A model generated the notes under the pieces. It did not search any database, was not told the DNA's origin, and saw only the letters and a list, made by a program, of their open reading frames with translations. A stretch of DNA of 64,000 nucleotides from Flavobacterium kingsejongi. GTDB taxonomy: Bacteria; Bacteroidota; Bacteroidia; Flavobacteriales; Flavobacteriaceae. The stretch spans positions 1,426,001-1,490,000 of the forward strand of contig NZ_CP020919.1 in the NCBI RefSeq assembly GCF_003076475.1. Reading direction: 5' to 3'. Numbering within the stretch: the stretch's first letter is position 1; each line of letters begins with the position of its first letter. Of this stretch, positions 8,897 to 16,664 are shown in pieces. The position numbers were made by a program, and so were the translations under genes.

Positions 8897-9760
8897 ATGA
8901 ATGAAGAAAAAGAGGTAAAAAAGGATGAAGCAATCCTTTCAAAAGCAAAAACGGTTAAAGAAGTAGAAACACCGATAAAGCCCGGATTGAAAACCAAAGA
9001 GGATATTGTAAAGAATTGGTTGCCCCGGTATACCGGTCGGCCATTGGAGGAATTTGGGCAGTATATATTGCTTACGAATTTTAGTAAATACCTTCATATG
9101 TTCTCGGAATGGCATGATAACGCTCCGGTAATGGGGCTTGACAAGCCGATGCAAAGTGTGACGGCCAATGGGATTACGATTATCAATTTTGGTATGGGGA
9201 GTCCATTAGCGGCGACCATGATGGATCTCCTGAGTGCAATTATGCCTAAAGCCGTACTTTTTTTAGGAAAATGCGGAGGGCTGCAAAAGAAAAATCAATT
9301 AGGGGATCTTATTCTTCCTATCGCCGCCATTCGTGGTGAAGGGACTTCAAATGATTATCTTCCGGCTGAGGTTCCTGCATTACCTGCGTTTGCTTTGCAA
9401 AAAGCAATTTCAACAACAATCAGGGAGCATTCCAGGGATTATTGGACAGGGACTTGCTATACGACAAACCGCAGGGTATGGGAGCATGATAAAGAATTTA
9501 AAAAATACCTGAAAACATTACGTGCTATGGCGGTAGATATGGAAACAGCAACCATTTTTACAACCGGATTTGCCAACAAAATCCCTACAGGTGCACTGTT
9601 GCTGGTTTCAGATCAGCCGATGATTCCGGAAGGTGTCAAAACAGCTGAGAGTGATAGTAAGGTAACGAATGAATATGTAGAAACACATTTAAGAATCGGT
9701 ATCGATTCGCTGAAACAACTGATCAATCAGGGATTGACAGTGAAACACCTCCTTTTTTAG
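8897..9760 (+). CDS. amn: AMP nucleosidase (phosphorylase superfamily)
   Basis: 287 aa. Belongs to the PNP/UDP phosphorylase fold: FGMGSPLAATMMDLLSAI, LFLGKCGGLQ, then the C-terminal MAVDMETATIFTTGFANKIP with the conserved Met-Glu that binds ribose, and LLVSDQPM. It matches the short Bacteroidota AMP nucleosidase type that hydrolyses AMP to adenine and ribose 5-phosphate; it lacks the long N-terminal domain of the E. coli enzyme. The first ~30 residues are lysine/glutamate-rich and low in complexity. A strong terminator follows. Confidence 0.85.
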   Translation: MNEEKEVKKDEAILSKAKTVKEVETPIKPGLKTKEDIVKNWLPRYTGRPLEEFGQYILLTNFSKYLHMFSEWHDNAPVMGLDKPMQSVTANGITIINFGMGSPLAATMMDLLSAIMPKAVLFLGKCGGLQKKNQLGDLILPIAAIRGEGTSNDYLPAEVPALPAFALQKAISTTIREHSRDYWTGTCYTTNRRVWEHDKEFKKYLKTLRAMAVDMETATIFTTGFANKIPTGALLLVSDQPMIPEGVKTAESDSKVTNEYVETHLRIGIDSLKQLINQGLTVKHLLF

Positions 9761-9789
9761 ATTTTGTAATTGTTAAGATAAATAGGATG

Positions 9790-9829
9790 CCCGCTTCAAA
9801 AGAATCTGTTTTGAAGCGGGTATTTTTTA
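9790..9829 (+). terminator. Terminator downstream of the AMP nucleosidase gene
   Basis: A 12-bp stem CCCGCTTCAAAA / TTTTGAAGCGGG with a 7-nt loop, followed by TATTTTTTAT. It overlaps the last codons of the convergent ATP-grasp gene by 3 bp. Confidence 0.85.
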
Positions 9830-10702
9830 TTGGATAAGTTCTGCCAGGGCTTGGTAGTAATGTTCGTAATTTTCGGGATGGGTGTTTAAAAATAAAAAGG
9901 GTTCGATGAGTTCCAGTTCCATTAAAATAAAGGTATTGTCAACTAATACACCGTCAACGCGTGCATATAAGCAATTCGGGGCAAACTGATCGATATAGCG
10001 TTGTGTGTCTTTCAGTAGTTTTGAAGATGGAGTCTGAGGGTGGATTGTTCCGCCGAAGGCAGGTTGTACCCTGAAGTCATTTTGTTTTGCTTTTTTGATG
10101 AGAGCATGGCTGAATTTGCCATTAAAAAAGACAAATGACCATTCTCCTTCTTTTTCAATTTCAGGTAAAAAAGGCTGTATGATAAAGTCTTCCAGGGTAA
10201 GCAATGTTTTTATTTTTGAATTTAATTCGGTTGCATTTTTAGGCGTGACTTTATAAGTGTTTTTAGATCCACCACTAATGCAGGGTTTTATGATAAACGC
10301 ATTAGCATTGAACAGCTTAAAATAATAGTGCAGCAGTACTGCTGTGCCTTTGGGTATAAAATGACTTTCTGTTATGGGTAATCCGGCTGATTGAATATCC
10401 TGAAGGTAATGTTTGTCGGCATTCCATTTTAGTACTGCAGAAGGATTTAAGAGGCGGATGTTATTAGATTCCAGCATTTCAAGCCACTGATAGAAATCAT
10501 GGATGTAATCAAAATAATCCCAGGGCGATTTTAAAAGTGCCAGGTCATATTTTTTCCAATCTGCTGCAGGATCGTTCCAGATCACTTTTTCAATAGTCAG
10601 TCCTTTTTTAATCAGGAAATTCAATAGGCGGTTGTCTTCTTCTTCCACGGTGGTAGAACTGTATGCGCCTTTGTCGTTATAGGTAATATAGGCAATAGTC
10701 AT
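9827..10702 (-). CDS. ATP-grasp domain protein (glutathione synthetase/RimK-like fold)
   Basis: 291 aa. After an N-terminal pre-ATP-grasp region (ALLKSPWDYFDYIHDFYQW) the ATP-grasp core is visible: FIIKPCISGGSKNTYKV with its glycine-rich loop, FIIQPFLPEIEKEGEWSFVF, and the metal-binding YARVDGVLV / FILMELELIEPFLFL. Such enzymes ligate a carboxylate to an amine with ATP. The relatives recalled include the cycloserine ligase DcsG and unnamed flavobacterial proteins, so the substrate is left open. It is single, between a convergent AMP nucleosidase gene and a tRNA. Confidence 0.7.
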   Translation of the reverse strand: MTIAYITYNDKGAYSSTTVEEEDNRLLNFLIKKGLTIEKVIWNDPAADWKKYDLALLKSPWDYFDYIHDFYQWLEMLESNNIRLLNPSAVLKWNADKHYLQDIQSAGLPITESHFIPKGTAVLLHYYFKLFNANAFIIKPCISGGSKNTYKVTPKNATELNSKIKTLLTLEDFIIQPFLPEIEKEGEWSFVFFNGKFSHALIKKAKQNDFRVQPAFGGTIHPQTPSSKLLKDTQRYIDQFAPNCLYARVDGVLVDNTFILMELELIEPFLFLNTHPENYEHYYQALAELIQ

Positions 10703-10769
10703 AGTTGCTTTTTAATAATGCTGTAAAGATTAAAACTACACTAAAAAAGATTGTTTATGTTAGGAAGTT

Positions 10770-10912
10770 CTAATCTACAACTGTATTCTGTAAATAGTTT
10801 AGCTGCGCTTCCCATTTTTCGGATTGGTTTCTGATCAAGCCCGTGAAAATAATGGGGATCGTAAATTCGGCTAATGAGTGATAATCAGTAAGATGGCTGG
10901 TTTTTCGACTAA
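10770..10912 (-). pseudogene. Probable 3' remnant of an unrecognised protein gene
   Basis: Minus-strand sequence reads for about 46 codons without a stop up to TAG at 10770-10772. Its content looks coding (SHLTDYHSLAEFTIPIIFTG, then ending LNYLQNTVVD), but there is no start and the frame runs back into the tRNA terminator at 10918. The likeliest explanation is a decayed gene tail left between the tRNA and the ATP-grasp gene. The family was not recognised. Confidence 0.35.
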
Positions 10913-10917
10913 TAAAA

Positions 10918-10948
10918 AAAACCCTTTTTACATACTGTAAAAGGGTTT
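10918..10948 (-). terminator. Terminator of tRNA-Leu
   Basis: AAACCCTTTTTACA pairs with TGTAAAAGGGTTT just beyond the tRNA 3' end on the minus strand, followed there by a run of eight T. Confidence 0.75.
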
Positions 10949-10950
10949 AG

Positions 10951-11030
10951 TACCTGAAGTGGGAATCGAACCCACACACCTAAGTACACGAGTTTGAGTC
11001 GTGCGCGTCTACCAATTCCGCCATTCAGGC
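10951..11030 (-). tRNA. tRNA-Leu (anticodon CAA)
   Basis: The minus strand folds as a class II tRNA: acceptor GCCTGAA / TTCAGGT, D-arm with GGAATTGGTAGACG, anticodon stem-loop ACGA-CTCAAAC-TCGT giving CAA, a variable arm, and the T-arm GTGGGTTCGATTCCCAC. The discriminator is A and CCA is not encoded. A terminator follows directly. Confidence 0.95.
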
Positions 11031-11124
11031 AATCTGTTGTTTAATTCTGGTGCAAATGTAAAAAAAATATTTTCATTTTCAAGAAATAAGTGAATTATTT
11101 CCTTTCAGAGTCCGATATTATTTA

Positions 11125-11132
11125 TAAATTTG
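11125..11132 (+). promoter_or_regulatory. -7 promoter box of prs-rplY
   Basis: TAAATTTG matches TAnnTTTG 50 bp upstream of the prs ATG, in the gap between the divergent tRNA and prs. Confidence 0.55.
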
Positions 11133-11182
11133 CACCTCGTTAAATCGACACAACACTAACTAACTACTTAACAACGAATTAA

Positions 11183-12124
11183 ATGCCACACCTAGAACCA
11201 GAAGCAAAAATATTTGCTTGTTCACAAAGTGTACACCTGGCGGAACAAATAGCAAAAGACTATGGGATTCCGTTAGGACGCGTGACCTTTTCAAAATATA
11301 GCGATGGTGAATTTCAGCCATCTTATGAAGAATCCATCAGAGGATTGCGTGTATTTATTGTTTGTTCTACTTTTCCAAGTACTGATAACCTGATGGAATT
11401 ATTGCTGATGATTGATGCTGCAAAGCGTGCGTCTGCAAGACATATTACAGCGGTTATTCCTTATTTTGGATGGGCAAGACAAGATCGCAAGGATAAACCG
11501 AGAGTTCCGATTGGAGCAAAATTAGTAGCAAAACTAATTGAAACCGCAGGAGCAACCCGAATCATGACTATGGATTTGCATGCAGACCAGATTCAGGGAT
11601 TCTTTGAAAAGCCTGTAGATCATTTGTTTGCTTCAACGATCTTTCTGCCTTATGTAAAAAGCCTGAAGCTGGATAATCTTACAATTGCATCCCCGGATAT
11701 GGGAGGTTCTAAAAGAGCGTATGCGTATTCTAAATTTTTAGAATCCGATGTAGTAATTTGCTACAAACAAAGAAAAGCAGCCAACATCATTGAGTCAATG
11801 GAGTTGATCGGAGAAGTAAGAGGCCGTAATGTAATTTTGGTTGATGACATGATCGACACCGGAGGAACATTGGCAAAAGCAGCGGATCTGATGATTGAAA
11901 AAGGAGCATTGAGTGTAAGAGCAATCTGTACACATGCAATATTATCAGGAGAAGCTTATGAAAAGATAGAAAACTCAAAATTGAGTGAGCTTATCGTAAC
12001 CGATTCTATTCCGTTAAAGAAAGAATCATTTAAGATTAGAGTCGTGAGTTGTGCACCTCTTTTCGCAGAAGTTATGCACATGGTGCACCACAACAATTCC
12101 ATCAGTGGAAAATTTTTAATGTAA
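11183..12124 (+). CDS. prs: Ribose-phosphate pyrophosphokinase (PRPP synthase)
   Basis: 313 aa. Makes PRPP from ribose 5-phosphate and ATP for nucleotide, His and Trp synthesis. Visible signatures: FSKYSDGEFQPSYEESIRG, IPYFGWARQDRKDKPRVPIG (ATP-binding flexible loop), MTMDLHADQIQGFFEKPVDH and the PRPP loop ILVDDMIDTGGTLAKAA. The length is standard. It is followed 30 bp later by rplY, a frequent prs-ctc operon. Confidence 0.97.
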   Translation: MPHLEPEAKIFACSQSVHLAEQIAKDYGIPLGRVTFSKYSDGEFQPSYEESIRGLRVFIVCSTFPSTDNLMELLLMIDAAKRASARHITAVIPYFGWARQDRKDKPRVPIGAKLVAKLIETAGATRIMTMDLHADQIQGFFEKPVDHLFASTIFLPYVKSLKLDNLTIASPDMGGSKRAYAYSKFLESDVVICYKQRKAANIIESMELIGEVRGRNVILVDDMIDTGGTLAKAADLMIEKGALSVRAICTHAILSGEAYEKIENSKLSELIVTDSIPLKKESFKIRVVSCAPLFAEVMHMVHHNNSISGKFLM

Positions 12125-12154
12125 TTTTATTATTATTAACTATATTTATTTACA

Positions 12155-12766
12155 ATGAAATCAATTACGATTAAAGGATCAGAAAGAGAAAGCGTGGGCA
12201 AATCGGCAACGAAAGCGGTACGTAATGCTGGATTGGTTCCTTGCGTGTTATACGGAGGAGATCAGCCAGTACACTTTACAGCACCAGAAGCAGCTTTCAA
12301 GGGCTTAGTTTACACTCCAAACGTGCACACCGTGGCAATCGAATTGGAAAATGGTAAAGCTTTTAACGCTATTCTTCAGGATATCCAGGTTCACCCGGTA
12401 TCTGACAAAATTTTACACATCGATTTCTATCAACTTCATGATGATAAAGAAATCACTATGGAAGTTCCGGTTAAAGTTGTTGGAACATCTAAAGGTGTAT
12501 TAGCAGGTGGTGTTTTACGTTTAAATACACGTAAATTAAAAGTTAGAGCATTACCAAAAAACCTTCCGGATTTTGTTGAAGCTGATATTACGCCACTTGA
12601 AATGGGTAACAAATTATATGTTACTAAAATTCCAGTTGATAACTTCAAGTTGTTAAATCCAGACAACACTGTTGTAGCACAGGTGAGAATTTCACGTGCA
12701 GCTATGAAAGCAGCTCAGGAAGCAGCGAAAGCAGCAAAAGCTCCTGCAAAAGGAAAGAAAAAATAA
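12155..12766 (+). CDS. rplY: 50S ribosomal protein L25 / general stress protein Ctc
   Basis: 203 aa, the long Ctc/TL5 form with the N-terminal 5S-rRNA-binding barrel ([20 protein letters not shown], then [16 protein letters not shown]) plus a C-terminal beta domain ([20 protein letters not shown]). A basic Ala/Lys-rich tail ends the protein. Cotranscribed with prs and closed by a strong terminator. Confidence 0.95.
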   Translation: MKSITIKGSERESVGKSATKAVRNAGLVPCVLYGGDQPVHFTAPEAAFKGLVYTPNVHTVAIELENGKAFNAILQDIQVHPVSDKILHIDFYQLHDDKEITMEVPVKVVGTSKGVLAGGVLRLNTRKLKVRALPKNLPDFVEADITPLEMGNKLYVTKIPVDNFKLLNPDNTVVAQVRISRAAMKAAQEAAKAAKAPAKGKKK

Positions 12767-12786
12767 TTTTATTTCCAATAGTATTG

Positions 12787-12815
12787 AAAAGCACCAGCCC
12801 AACGCTGGTGCTTTT
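12787..12815 (+). terminator. Terminator of prs-rplY
   Basis: AAAAGCACCAGC / GCTGGTGCTTTT with a 5-nt loop, followed by further T residues. Confidence 0.88.
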
Positions 12816-12893
12816 TTTATGGGGTAATTTGTAATTTTAGAACGTTAATTTTTACGCATTGGCATTCGGCTGTGGCTAAAACAAAAAAAGCCT

Positions 12894-12901
12894 TATTTTT
12901 G
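12894..12901 (+). promoter_or_regulatory. -7 promoter box of pth
   Basis: TATTTTTG matches TAnnTTTG, 60 bp upstream of the pth ATG. A short ATG-initiated frame (12906-13004) begins almost at the predicted start of transcription. Confidence 0.45.
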
Positions 12902-12960
12902 CGCTATGGCAAACTGGTTTTTAAAATTAATAGGACAAAAAGAATCATCAGAAAGTAGTA

Positions 12961-13527
12961 ATGAAAAAATATTTAATAGTTGGATTAGGGAATATCGGGG
13001 CTGAATATGTAAATACCCGGCATAATATCGGATTTAAAATACTAGATCACTTTGCCAACAAGGAATCCCTGAGTTTTAGTACGGTAAAATTGGGTGCATT
13101 GGCAGAATTCAAATTCAAAGGCCGGGCATTCCTGCTCCTAAAGCCCAATACCTACATGAACCTTTCCGGTAAAGCGGTGCAATACTGGATGCAGAAGGAG
13201 AATATTCCTTTGGAAAATGTTTTAGTCGTTACAGATGACCTAAACATAGCTTTTGGTACAATCCGGATCAAAGGAAAAGGAAGTGATGGAGGGCATAATG
13301 GATTGAAAAATATTAATCTGGTGCTTAATACCCAGGAATACGCACGCTTCCGCTTCGGAATAAGCGATGAATTTAAAAAAGGAAAGCAAATTGATTATGT
13401 GCTTGGGGAATGGAACGAAGAGGAAAAAATAAAGCTTCCGGACCGTCTGGATGTGGCTTCCGAAATCATAAAATCGTTCGGAACAGCCGGACTTAACAAT
13501 ACAATGAATATATTTAATGGTAAATAA
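12961..13527 (+). CDS. pth: Peptidyl-tRNA hydrolase
   Basis: 188 aa. Recycles peptidyl-tRNA from stalled or aborted translation. Signatures: [20 protein letters not shown] with the catalytic His in [40 protein letters not shown] with the catalytic Asp, and GGHNGLKNI. Full length. A lipoprotein gene follows 23 bp downstream. Confidence 0.96.
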   Translation: MKKYLIVGLGNIGAEYVNTRHNIGFKILDHFANKESLSFSTVKLGALAEFKFKGRAFLLLKPNTYMNLSGKAVQYWMQKENIPLENVLVVTDDLNIAFGTIRIKGKGSDGGHNGLKNINLVLNTQEYARFRFGISDEFKKGKQIDYVLGEWNEEEKIKLPDRLDVASEIIKSFGTAGLNNTMNIFNGK

Positions 13528-13550
13528 AAATTAATTTAAAACCCCAAATC

Positions 13551-14081
13551 ATGAAATACCTACTACTATTAGCCATTTCAATAGGGCTGACATCGTGTGA
13601 GACTTCAAAAAAAATATCAGATTCAAAAGAAACGAATGTTTCGTTATTGAGCGATTGTCCCGATGATGGGAACTGCACGGTGAGTCTGGTGCGAAATAAG
13701 AGCCTAAAGATAAATTATGATACGTATGGGGATAGGATTAATGATTATGAATTGGTAGACGATGCGGCAAAGAGTGTGGTGCTTTTTGAATACGTCCGTA
13801 CGATAAAAGATACTACGCTGCAGGATGCAGGATACCGGGAAGAAATTATTGTGGAAGTTGATAATGAAAAGACGGAAATGAATTGGAGCGATAATGAGCT
13901 TAAAAATGCAAATGTTTTATATGGCCGGTTTTGTTACTGCAAAGGTTATGCAGGATATTTTAAAATGGACAAAGGGGATTTATCGGTAATGAAGAAAAAT
14001 GAAAAAATCTCGGTAGATCTAAAATTTAAAATGGATCGGATACCACAAGTGATATCAGAATTAAAAGCGACGATGAAATAG
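13551..14081 (+). CDS. Predicted lipoprotein of unknown function
   Basis: 176 aa. A short signal peptide ends in a lipobox, MKYLLLLAISIGLTSC, giving lipidation at Cys16. The mature part is acidic with paired cysteines (SDCPDDGNC near 34 and FCYCKG near 125) and no recognised domain. It lies 23 bp after pth, so it may be read through from that promoter, and it ends at a bidirectional terminator. Confidence 0.7.
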   Translation: MKYLLLLAISIGLTSCETSKKISDSKETNVSLLSDCPDDGNCTVSLVRNKSLKINYDTYGDRINDYELVDDAAKSVVLFEYVRTIKDTTLQDAGYREEIIVEVDNEKTEMNWSDNELKNANVLYGRFCYCKGYAGYFKMDKGDLSVMKKNEKISVDLKFKMDRIPQVISELKATMK

Positions 14082-14110
14082 TAGATGTAGTATTTCTTCG
14101 AATAAATAAA

Positions 14111-14138
14111 AAACCCGGTTGCGAGAGCAACCGGGTTT
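14111..14138. terminator. Bidirectional terminator between the lipoprotein and metalloprotease genes
   Basis: AAACCCGGTTGC / GCAACCGGGTTT with a GAGA loop and A/T runs on both sides, between two convergent genes. Confidence 0.9.
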
Positions 14139-14159
14139 TTTATAAGGTATTTGGAATAC

Positions 14160-16397
14160 TTATTCTACTACGATTTTTCTAACGACTTTTTTATCGCCAT
14201 CATTAACTGTAAGTAAATAGATTCCGGATTGTGCATTGTTCAACTGTAGTTTTTCAGAGAATAATCCTGAGTTGTTGTAGGATTTGTTGAAAATCTGCCT
14301 TCCACGAATATCGTGTACTTCAAGTGTAATTGCTTTAGAGGAATTAGAGTTGAATTGTACAGTGAAATTACCACGGTTAGGGTTTGGATATAGGTTGAAA
14401 TCTGCTAAGCTAAAATCTTCATTTCCTAAAGAGCTAGTGTTGAATTTTCTAGAGATAGCATAATAAATATTGCCTACTGCTTCTACCATTATTCTACAAG
14501 AAGTAGAAGCTACTCCGGCAGGGATTGTGATAGTTTCACTTCCATCGTTTGGTGTACTTTCTATTAGTGTGGTAAACGTAGAGCCTTCGTTATTGGAATA
14601 GGATATTTTTACGTTTTCTGTATTAATCCCGTTAGCCGTTGTTCCGGCTACAGCCCAAGTTACTGTTTGACTGGTGCCTGCGGCCCATGTTATGTTTTCT
14701 GTTGGAGATGTAACAGTAAACGGTCCTGCAGTCCCATTAAATGTTACCGTCATATTTTTGCGGGCAGTTTGTCCTCCAGTTGGTGTGCCATTATCTCTAA
14801 CAGTAAGAGCAAAATTCATTGTTCTGGCTACATTTGGAATTATTTCCCAGGAAGCAGCAGCAGCAAGAGTTCCAATCAGCACTCTTGAGAAATTAGGCAT
14901 ATATCGGTTTGGAGATGTACTTGGAGTTACAGACCTGAAATTTGGAACTGATATAGTTGTTGATGCGGCTGCGGCATTCAGTGCTGATGCTCCGGGGTTG
15001 GTTTGTTCCCAGCAATAAGTTAATGTATCGCCATCAGCATCCGCGCCATTTCCTTTTAGTATAAAGGCGGTTCCCTTTGGAATCGTATAGCTGGCAAGAT
15101 CATCTATGGTTGGAGGCGTATTGCCATTTGGTGTATTGATCTGACAAGTTGTAGAGGTCACATTGGCAAACATTTGAGCCAAACTTACTGCGTGGAAATA
15201 AGAATCAGAATTACCCTGAACATTAGCAGTACAAATACCAGCATAGGCCATGATGGTGCTTCCGCTTCCAGGCTCTACGGCTTGCGCTGCAGATCTGTTT
15301 CCGCTACAGCTTCCGCCAGTTCCATTAAAGGTATGGGAAGCTCCAAACTGGTGTCCCATTTCATGGGCAACATAATCAACATCGTAAGCATCACCTACGG
15401 GTTGTGGAGAACCTGTAATTCCTTTCGCTTTGTTGGCTGTACAAGGAACATTTAATTGTGCTAATCCACCACCACCTGTACTTACAGTATGGCCGATATC
15501 ATAATTGGCGACTCCAATGCCAGAATTGATTACAGTCTGGCTTTGGTTAATAAGTGTATTGGGGTCATTGTTATTAAATGAATCAGAAGTAATAAAAATA
15601 ATAGCATCATTGTTGGCTACCAATTTCATTGTTAAAGACATGTCCTTTTCGTAAATTCCATTTACCCGTGTCATGGTTATGTTCATTGCGGCTAAAACTG
15701 CTGCTTTTTTCTGGGCCAGGGTTCCCGATCCTAGTCCAGCTGCGTTAACATGGTAGGCAGCATATTCAATTGTACATGCCATGGCGAGGCGATAAGTTCT
15801 GAAAAAACTATCGTTAGCAAAAGTTTCAAGAGTGCTTCTTTCGCCCGTCTCGTTAATTTCCACTGGTTCATCAGTTACAAGGCATTGAAGTGTTTTTTCA
15901 GTTGTTAAGTCTTTTTTGTTGTAGACGATGTAGTTATTAAGGTCTTTGGTAAATGGATCTATAAAGCTGGTTCCGTTTTTTGAAGATAGCGTCATAGTGT
16001 GTAAACCGAATAGTGTGGTGCTAAACCGCATAGTAGCTGTAGGGTCTTCAATCGAAATACCGACATAAGATTGAATTTGAGGATAGCGTACTGCTAAAGC
16101 AGGATCCATTACTGAGGCTTCAAAAATTCGGTAGTGCTCAAATTCGCCTTGTGCATTTGGAAATTCTAAAACAAGGCTTGATACTGCGGTATTGCTTCTG
16201 GAAGGAGCATTTGCAAGTAGGCCTTTTAGTGCTTCAAAGTTTAATGAGTAAAGGTGGTACTTTAAAGGTGTGCTGGCACGGTCTACTTTTTCATTATTTG
16301 AAAGTCTTTCTTCAGGAATAGAATTCCATAAAGATTGCCCATAGCCGTGGGTAAAAAAGAAAATGGCTATGACAGCAATGAGTAATGTTTTTTTCAT
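14160..16397 (-). CDS. T9SS-exported reprolysin-like zinc metalloprotease
   Basis: 745 aa. Signal peptide, then a ~180-residue propeptide-like region (LVLEFPNAQGEFEHYRIFE, PQIQSYVGISIEDP), then a metzincin catalytic domain with HEMGHQFGASH near residue 345 and the Met-turn GSTIMAYAGIC. Ig/PKD-like segments follow (around residues 430-660) and the chain ends in a type A sorting domain (LYPNPNRGNFTVQF ... SGIYLLTVNDGDKK). It should be a secreted or surface endopeptidase; the substrate is unknown. It is a paralogue of the gene immediately upstream (16665-19940), with the same propeptide and catalytic domain, which indicates tandem duplication. Confidence 0.88.
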   Translation of the reverse strand: MKKTLLIAVIAIFFFTHGYGQSLWNSIPEERLSNNEKVDRASTPLKYHLYSLNFEALKGLLANAPSRSNTAVSSLVLEFPNAQGEFEHYRIFEASVMDPALAVRYPQIQSYVGISIEDPTATMRFSTTLFGLHTMTLSSKNGTSFIDPFTKDLNNYIVYNKKDLTTEKTLQCLVTDEPVEINETGERSTLETFANDSFFRTYRLAMACTIEYAAYHVNAAGLGSGTLAQKKAAVLAAMNITMTRVNGIYEKDMSLTMKLVANNDAIIFITSDSFNNNDPNTLINQSQTVINSGIGVANYDIGHTVSTGGGGLAQLNVPCTANKAKGITGSPQPVGDAYDVDYVAHEMGHQFGASHTFNGTGGSCSGNRSAAQAVEPGSGSTIMAYAGICTANVQGNSDSYFHAVSLAQMFANVTSTTCQINTPNGNTPPTIDDLASYTIPKGTAFILKGNGADADGDTLTYCWEQTNPGASALNAAAASTTISVPNFRSVTPSTSPNRYMPNFSRVLIGTLAAAASWEIIPNVARTMNFALTVRDNGTPTGGQTARKNMTVTFNGTAGPFTVTSPTENITWAAGTSQTVTWAVAGTTANGINTENVKISYSNNEGSTFTTLIESTPNDGSETITIPAGVASTSCRIMVEAVGNIYYAISRKFNTSSLGNEDFSLADFNLYPNPNRGNFTVQFNSNSSKAITLEVHDIRGRQIFNKSYNNSGLFSEKLQLNNAQSGIYLLTVNDGDKKVVRKIVVE

Positions 16398-16422
16398 AAT
16401 ATAGTTTATAGTTTTGTTGCTC

Positions 16423-16430
16423 CAAATATA
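16423..16430 (-). promoter_or_regulatory. -7 promoter box of the shorter metalloprotease gene
   Basis: TATATTTG on the minus strand, 26 bp upstream of the ATG at 16397. The gene therefore probably has its own promoter in addition to the terminator that closes the upstream paralogue. Confidence 0.5.
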
Positions 16431-16615
16431 TATAACATTGCTGAATATCAGGAATTAGCAACTGTTAATTTTTTATTTTTTTGTTTAAAAAAATATTTTT
16501 CACTCGTGTTATGTTATTTTTGACAGATTTAATGTAGAAATATAGCTGAATTTATGTTTTTATATTTTTTGTGGTCATATAGTAGTTTCAAGGTATGGCG
16601 AAACCCTTTTATATC

Positions 16616-16643
16616 AAAAAAGCTGTCCAAAGGACAGCTTTTA
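16616..16643 (-). terminator. Terminator of the longer metalloprotease gene
   Basis: AAAAGCTGTCC / GGACAGCTTTT with a 3-nt loop; T residues follow on the minus strand. Confidence 0.8.
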
Positions 16644-16664
16644 AAATAGAATATATGAAGTAAA

